The notes under the pieces are model-generated. The model was not told where the DNA came from, ran no database searches, and worked only from the letters and a program-made list of their open reading frames with translations. DNA of 64,000 bases from Blasia pusilla (Eukaryota; Marchantiophyta; Marchantiopsida; Blasiales): the NCBI GenBank assembly GCA_050084515.1, contig CM114274.1, forward strand, positions 36,022,001 through 36,086,000. Reading direction: 5' to 3'. This document shows positions 57,854-64,000 of the stretch, piece by piece. The stretch's first letter is position 1. The number at the start of each line of letters is the position of its first letter. The translations under genes were made by a program, and so were the position numbers.

Positions 57854-58006
57854 AGCTTCACAAATTCCTATTCTCTACCTTGCAGCTACTTCTAAATTAT
57901 TACTGTACGTCTTCTGAACTAAATTCAACAGCTTCACAAATTCTTATTCTCTACCTTGCAGCTACTTCAAAATTATTGCTGTACTTCTTCTCAACTAAAT
58001 TCAACT
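57854..58006. repeat. Tandem duplication, period 76 bp
   Basis: Units at 57,854 and 57,930 share AGCTTCACAAATTC, TATTCTCTACCTTGCAGC and AACTAAATTCAAC. The surrounding 57,350-58,170 is otherwise AT-rich with no gene and is probably the tail of Helitron B. Confidence 0.9.
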
Positions 58007-58177
58007 GCTTAACTCTGCCCCTGCGATCATTTTATCCAAATAGAACACAAATACCCACATATCAGAAACTTAAATCACCGCAAAAAAGTTATAAGGTATA
58101 CTCTCATTTCCAAAAGCATTTCATCACTTGCACCTTTTTTCGCCATCATGACACAAACTGAATAGGCCTCATACTTG

Positions 58178-58209
58178 TTGCTTCCTTGGGGAAGGACTCA
58201 AGGAAGCAA
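58178..58209. repeat. 11-bp stem hairpin at the composition change
   Basis: TTGCTTCCTTG (58,178-58,188) pairs with CAAGGAAGCAA (58,199-58,209) over a 10-base loop. It lies where AT-rich Helitron B sequence gives way to GC-richer DNA. A Helitron 3' end would show a CTRR shortly after; none is evident. Confidence 0.6.
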
Positions 58210-60440
58210 AGATAAAGGAGGGCAGGCAAGAACATGGGGGGGGCCTTGAGAATACTTGCCTAGAATCCTTGTCAACGGCCAACGCTGGTAGTTGGAGTGG
58301 GGCGTCTCGCATTGAAGTGACTTCAATGTGCTGTGCGCCGCGAAGCGCGAAGGCTGAGGTCTGGGCATAGAGGGAGGGTCCAGCTGTGAGTTGGAGATGG
58401 AGTAATCGGCGGTATGATTGTCTAAAACTGGGGGTTTGACTTGCACCGTAGCGGTGGCGGTGGTGCGCTGGGCCGAGGTCGAGGTCGAGGGGAGGTTCTG
58501 CGGCAGGTGACAAATTTAGTTCGGTATTATTGATCGGGATTCATTGCGGCGCTCGGAGGGAGGGAGGGAGGGAAGGAAGGAATGCATGAATCACTCCACG
58601 ACGACAAGGAAGCGAACGGGACACCGCTTCCACTTTGCGAAGCGTGCGTGATCCATGGCATCGACGCAGCTCAGCTAATCCGATATGCTTGCTTGCCGTG
58701 TGATGCACTTGAAGCGACAACTACTCCTGGCCTCCGCTTAGGGATGGGCTGCGCCGCTGCAGGCGGTCAATGTTGGATGACTGAGCGATGGAAGGAGGGG
58801 GGGCGTTAGCTGGACGATGTCGTGTCTTTGGAGGAAAGAAAAGGATGCACTTCGATAAAAACGAGTGATGGAAAACCCATCGGAAATACAAAAGAGGGGG
58901 ACTCAAAGAGTCAAAACCTGAAGGCCACAACAAGACCTTTGGAGGATGAAGCTCGACCCCGCGTGAGCAGTTGTACCAACCCTATCTCACCACAATTGAA
59001 GCTGTAAGAAAGTCCAAGCACTCTGGTGCCGGAACTCTGCGCTGTGTTCTTGACACCTAGCTCTACTTCGCCTGGTAATTTAAATGCTCTCCGATTCGTT
59101 TATTTCACTTACACTCCATAATGTTCTTGGGTAAGTAGAAGGCCTGGTTCAGTCCCCGCGATCATTTTTCCCGTCTTCCACGAGGCGAGTTTGAGAGAAG
59201 ACCTGACGAATCGCTTACCGGGTTATTTCCACATATAGAGAAAAGAAAAGAAAAGAATAAACAAATCAATATTTTCGCGTAGATCGTTCAAGGGATGGAT
59301 GACCAAGTTCTTCCTTCGCTTCAATAATTTGGTGTTCTGCCTCTTGTTTTCAGCCTTCCATTCTTTTCCGATCGAGTCGGTGTCACATGGTGATCAGAAG
59401 CTGTCTCCTAGTAATCGTGATTCGTTGACGACTGTCAGCCAGATACCAAAAGTTCCTCTGACTGTTGTAGTGGTTTTCGTCTTCTGCAGATGTCACGAGT
59501 TATCCGAGGACTCATCTAGCCTTCCGTCTCGTGGCCCGTGGGAGTCACGTGGCTTCCTAGTAAGCGCCTCCGTCAGCCTCTGATTGTTGGTCGTGCTCAG
59601 ACAAATGGGCCACCCCACGTTCTTGGTCGACACGGACGACGCCCTCCTTCCACTGATTGTTAGTTTCTTCCTGCGTCCACGCTCTCTGGTCTAGTTACAT
59701 TTCTGGATGGATCATCGGTTACCTGCGCGCACGACCGCTTTGAGAAAACGCGAAACAAGTGGGAAAAAGGTTGCGCTTCTGCTTCGTCTACTGTCCAGCG
59801 ACGTGTTCATTGGTCCGTGCGATCCGTCCAGCGCGTGCGAGCGTGCGTGCTTCAGCTTCAGCTCGGCGCATGTTTCACCTGCTGCAAGAGATGGATGGTC
59901 CCAAAGTCTGCCCCCCGATGCTTCAATTCCGAAGGTTTCGAGATTGCGGGGATGCAAACGCTGCCCAGCGCTGTCGATGCATGGAAGCGCCTGCATTGTC
60001 AGGTCGCTACTGATTCTTCTGCGTCTCCATCTAGATCTACGGCCTCCCACACCATTCACCATTCACCGATCGAAGTTCGCTCGAATCTGTGGGTGGTAGT
60101 CGGTTAGAGGCAATGATGCGATCCCGGATACAGAACCAGAAATCGAGCCCAGAGGTAGTGGTGGAACCCACACACCACTTCATAAATAACCTACACCAGA
60201 ACCCTTGCGCGGGTCGAGATTGATTTGGCAGCATTCAAGATTTCATGCCAAGTTTCAGCTCCCGCTGGAGTAAATGCATGAATGCTAGCGCACTCTCCCT
60301 CTTCACCGGTATGGTACTTTCTCCAGTTCCTCTTTCCTCTAGCCATCCGTGCAAGCACCGCGCGAGGTGTATGGTCGCAAGGCTAGCAATCATTACTGAA
60401 CGAGTCTGTTCCTCTTCTTGTACGCAGATGCTGCCCTTCG
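58210..60440. other. GC-richer region, possible host sequence
   Basis: No frame shows a recognisable motif. A minus-strand open stretch (58,198-58,513) has Pro/Ser-rich composition in two frames and could include an exon, but no start or splice evidence decides. A GGGA/GGAA microsatellite is at about 58,556-58,582. Frames at 59,299 (hydrophobic N-terminus) and 59,707 are not supported by anything else. Confidence 0.35.
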
Positions 60441-60451
60441 CACCCATAGTA

Positions 60452-60726
60452 CCATCAAAGCAGTCCAACTTGTTTCAACACAGCCATCCTCTGGTTCGGC
60501 TACGGGTAACGGGTCATGCGTTTACGAACAATCGAACCTGAACCCACGCATCCCCTCTTTGGGACAGAAACTAAGAGAATACGTGGAAGTCCGATGGTGC
60601 TGCCCGAGTATATAATCCCTTCAGTGCAGTCCAGGTTCCTGCACAACAGCCACGTTGTGGTTTGGCAACGTGCCGTACTCAATTCGATCAAGAAGAATTG
60701 AACTTATGCCCACAGATTCCCCTCCT
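60452..60726 (+). repeat. Imperfect direct repeat with coding-like pattern
   Basis: Starting GCAGTCCAACTT (60,460) and GCAGTCCAGGTT (60,626), period 166 bp. Translated in their own frames they align as AVQ....QP..G.AT ... NL.P.IP.L over about 37 residues. The period is not a multiple of three, so the units are in different frames; they may be duplicated exons or decayed coding sequence. Confidence 0.5.
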
Positions 60727-61883
60727 CACACCATCGCCGTGCCACAAACAGGAACAGAGAACCTATCTGAGAATGTGATGATGATGATCCCGTCGTTTGG
60801 ACGGTCATAGCCTCTGTTTATTGTTTTCCAACCGAACCTCATTTATTTACTGTACTTTCTCCGGAAATGAATTTTCCATTCGTTCGATCGCGATAGTTTC
60901 CCATGAGATTGTAGTCTATTAGGTGTATGGATATGGTTACTAGACATGGGTTTTCCGTGGGCGCTCGACCCTACCAGTTCGGAGAATTTCCATGGAGACA
61001 TCGTGTGAAACCTGGGGTCATGGAGGGACGGAGCAGTGGAGAGATTGGAAAGAACTAACCCTTTCGTGGAGATGATCGTTCGTTCCAGACACGTCCAAGA
61101 TGAAGAAAGGCACTCTTAGGACCTTCATTGCCTCATGGGGTTTTGCGCCATTTTGTGTACAATTTGGATCTTGGACGAGAGCGTAGATTCTATATAGAAG
61201 AGCATTGAAGAATACATGATCACCTGCAGAAAATGAATAAAACTTTTGCAGCGCTTACCATATTTTACCCAAGGCGATTAGTCACTCAGGGTTCAAGTCT
61301 TCGGAAGTTGGTGCTGGCATGGTCTCTGCAATGTCCCGAGTTGAAAATCTTATCACTACGAAAAAGAATATTTGGGTAAGAGACGTCTCCGTTTCACACG
61401 CAGAGATGAGTAACGCAGCAACGACCCTCAAATTTTATGCACAAACCAAAATGGTAGTGGGGTCAGGAGAACACAATTGTACACAATCCAAGTCCTTCGA
61501 GTCTTTTCTGCTAAGTCGAAAAATGTTCCTACTACTAATTCCTGATGTATGGACTATGATTACAGGTATGAATGCGAGCTTACTACACCTGGTTCTGTCT
61601 CTTCGTTTATCCATCACTTCCACCATCTTTCTCTCTTGCACTGTCCATCCTTACTATTATCGATGCTCGTGCTTGAGGATAGTGCGTAGTTTGGAGCCAA
61701 AGTTCTGCTTAATTTTCTAGCATTTTTAGACACAGATGTTCTGAGAATAAATGGATTCGTTCATAGTGAGGGTATCCGAGGACGACCTGAGATTGTCAAC
61801 GCAACATCGGTTATATCTCGCCAGACTTTCCGACCCATTTCTTTCAATTTCTCGCCCTAACTATGACCAGATTCATTTGTTCA
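60727..61883. other. No supported feature
   Basis: A frame at 61,319-61,720 (133 codons) lacks motifs and its middle is overlapped by an equally plausible opposite frame. I see nothing I can support. Confidence 0.35.
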
Positions 61884-63737
61884 CTAAGACAGAATTCGCT
61901 CTGACTTGGGAGTGATAAACTCTGCTTTTGGAGTAGGGAGCTCCCCCTTGGATGGGTGGACTTGCCCTTCACGTGGAGGAGACTCCATAGGCGAGGAATC
62001 TGCCTCTACTGTTTCTGACGGCTGAATGATGCAGTTGTTCTTTCCATCTTGCGACTCACCCACGATGTCTGAACTCTTGACATCATCGACTCCAGGCGGC
62101 CCATCTTCAGCTGCTGCTGGTTTCACAGGTCTTCTCCGTCTTCTGGTTCCCTCTGCCTTGTTTCTCTTGCCCAGAGACACCGTCTCAATGCGCACCTGCT
62201 TGCATAAATCCCTGATCTGACGCATGCCTGCTCATTCCCCCCACATTCGATTCCTTAAAATCCTGTAGACCGGGAGTGACCATTGAGGAGTACTAACTAG
62301 AGCCTTTCGAATCTAAAACAGGTGGCCCCTGGGGGATTGTCAGAAAGGGCCTCCTTGATAAGCGTTCCTCTGGAGGTGAAGATGCTAGAAAACATCTTCA
62401 ATAGAATCCCGGAAGATGACAGTCTAAAATACTGAACTGCTACCTAGTCTCCACTATCGGACTTCATGCCTTGCCTCTCAGTGACCCGTAGATTGGGAGA
62501 GGTCATCGTACATGGATCGACTCAATTGGTTGATAAAAGTAACGGCTGCAGCTCCCAACTTCAAGCTTAACTTCGTACATTTTGGTGACAGGACACAGAG
62601 AGAAGAAAGTACGCCTGTAATGACCAAAACTATGTTTCCTGTTGCAACTCTGTACACACAAGACTTCGGTGAGGTGAACACTGGGGAGAGGAACAGAGCT
62701 TACCACGACGCATATTGCGTGCAGCTTTGCAATTCCGGTAGTATGGAGTCCTAAGAACCTGCACAACAGAAGCGCAACGGGGATACAGGAAAAGAGCTGA
62801 TCAGTAGAGACTGAGGTATACACCGGTCTTCGCGCGTGCAACGAGCGACCAACTAATCCTTTGTGTGTACATTGACAGCTTGGACTAGATGACCTTGAAA
62901 GAGGGGTACGCAAGAGTGATCTCGCTGCCCAACTCAAGAATGAGTTAACTGGGAACCACATGGAGTAGGTCCATGAACATGCCTCGTAACTTCGCTAGTC
63001 CAGACATGTCGTCCTGAAGCTAGAGCCTCGCAAGAGTTCATTGAGGGGGCTTTGTGACATTCCAGTCAAAATCAAGACAACGCTATCCTTTGTGGCATCC
63101 GGGATAATTCCCGTCTGCTCTCCGGTCAGTGAACACGGGCCAAAGGTGCACTCCTTTGTTTGAAGCAGAAACAGTGGTTGGACTTTTCCACGAGTTACAG
63201 TAAGCATCTACATGCATCTTACATATGACCGGGATTGGCGGAGTGAGCGGATGACGAACGGTGCCGCAAACTCTGTATTCCGGGGGCACCCCCCAGAACA
63301 GAACCGCATCAAAGCAAATCAGACGCCCCAGATACTATTCGTGACAGGGATCGTGCAACAAAAGACTACGGCTTCTTCACAATTCCACTCGAGCGAGAAA
63401 CATCCAGCACACTTCGGCATTGGGGCGATCATGCATCTCCGGGCAGGCCAGGGCAAAGAGAGGGTAACAATCCCAGAATTTCAGAGGGAGGAATGCCACG
63501 CTGAGTGGATCGACATCGGGCACAGGAACGCGTTCTACATGGCCTGCAATAAGTTGTAGCAACACAAGTCTGGGAAACGTGCCTCACCTGCAGCGTGTAG
63601 GGGCGCATCTCTTGTAGAATTTTCTGCAATTCGGTGAATGTGGCTGTACTGGCAGAAATAACCTGGCGTTTCTTCCGCTTCGCCACAGGTTTTGGAGGCT
63701 CCACATCCTGCAGCTGCTGCCTTGCCACTTGCTCCAT
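61884..63737 (-). CDS. Probable host gene, two exons, unknown protein
   Basis: Exon 1 coding is 63,737-63,588: 50 codons, MEQVARQQLQDVEPPKP ... RKKRQV ... FTELQKILQEMRPYTLQ, ending at CAG|GTGAGG, a strong donor. Exon 2 probably begins at 62,216 after TGCGTCAG: IRDLCKQVRIETVSLGKRNK, then KAEGTRRRRRPVK and an acidic, Pro/Ser-rich tail ending TAG at 61,884. The join is in phase and gives 160 residues. Two basic clusters suggest a nuclear protein. The acceptor has a poor pyrimidine tract, so extra exons in the 1.4-kb intron are possible. Upstream of exon 1 lies a CTGCCTGT microsatellite. I do not recognise the family. Confidence 0.5.
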
Positions 63738-63769
63738 AGATCACAGATACACAATCCCACTCAGCCTGC

Positions 63770-63822
63770 CTACCACTCTCCCTCCTGCCTGTCTGCCTGC
63801 CTGTCTGCCTTCCTGTCTCACT
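63770..63822. repeat. CTGCCTGT microsatellite
   Basis: Repeated CTGCCTGT/CTGCCTTC units just upstream of the presumed first exon of the minus-strand gene, probably in its 5' untranslated region or promoter. Confidence 0.75.
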
Positions 63823-64000
63823 CAGGAGCTTACTCTGTCTTCTCCCCTCGAACTCACTCGGGAGAACAATGGAGCTTCTCCTCGCACAATGCCGGCTTAG
63901 GGTGCTGTCCAAAGCAATGGCAGAGCGCATGAGGCGAGTTCATGACTTCCGCCTCTCGTGGCGAACACCAAAATGTTCACAGCTGCTGCTCAATCAGTTG

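Noticed and set aside
59707-60099. 130-codon plus-strand frame in GC-rich DNA
   Set aside because: An equally long antisense frame overlaps, and neither shows a motif or codon pattern.

Overview
The window looks like repeat-rich nuclear DNA of a streptophyte, most likely a land plant and perhaps a seedless one. The evidence is the mix of elements (Ty1/copia, Ty3/gypsy chromovirus, Helitrons), initiator-Met-tRNA primer sites, telobox motifs in an LTR, GT-AG introns, and the lack of any prokaryotic operon structure. No rRNA, tRNA or CRISPR array was recognised. Almost every coding region is a decayed transposable element. The last 6 kb is more GC-rich and probably holds part of a single-copy host gene on the minus strand.

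Layout: 1-5.4 kb, broken Helitron A (HUH Rep, Pif1 helicase, a spliced accessory gene), ending in a 331-bp fold-back and a 36-bp perfect palindrome. 6.2-16.2 kb (+) and 27.9-37.9 kb (-), two ~9.95-kb copies of an unusual gypsy-type element. 16.2-27.9 kb, mostly non-coding, with tandem repeats, a hairpin and a deeply decayed third relative of the same element (22.3-24.1 kb). 38.9-39.4 kb, a 289-bp tandem duplication. 39.7-51.7 kb, a Ty1/copia element interrupted in gag by a 7.15-kb minus-strand chromovirus (40,982-48,133) with a perfect 5-bp target duplication. 51.7-58 kb, Helitron B, with the same gene order as A. 58-64 kb, host-like sequence.

The main discovery candidate is the pair of ~10-kb elements. 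In order they carry gag with two zinc knuckles, a retropepsin-like protease, a cytosine-5 DNA methyltransferase with motifs I, IV, VI, VIII, IX and X, reverse transcriptase, RNase H, a DDE integrase and a C-terminal PHD finger. They would therefore have encoded both a DNA-methylation writer and a chromatin reader. Their ends are also odd: both copies have the arrangement core - internal - A - core - A (A = 126 bp). This matches the split direct repeats of tyrosine-recombinase retroelements, yet the element encodes a DDE integrase. The 5' leaders of both copies keep three short hairpins, two with GGAA loops. Both copies are dead (stops, frameshifts, deletions), and several of the stops are C-to-T changes at CG or CAG sites.

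All coordinates of decayed features are approximate where frames are broken. Family calls rest on motifs read by eye; no database search was possible.
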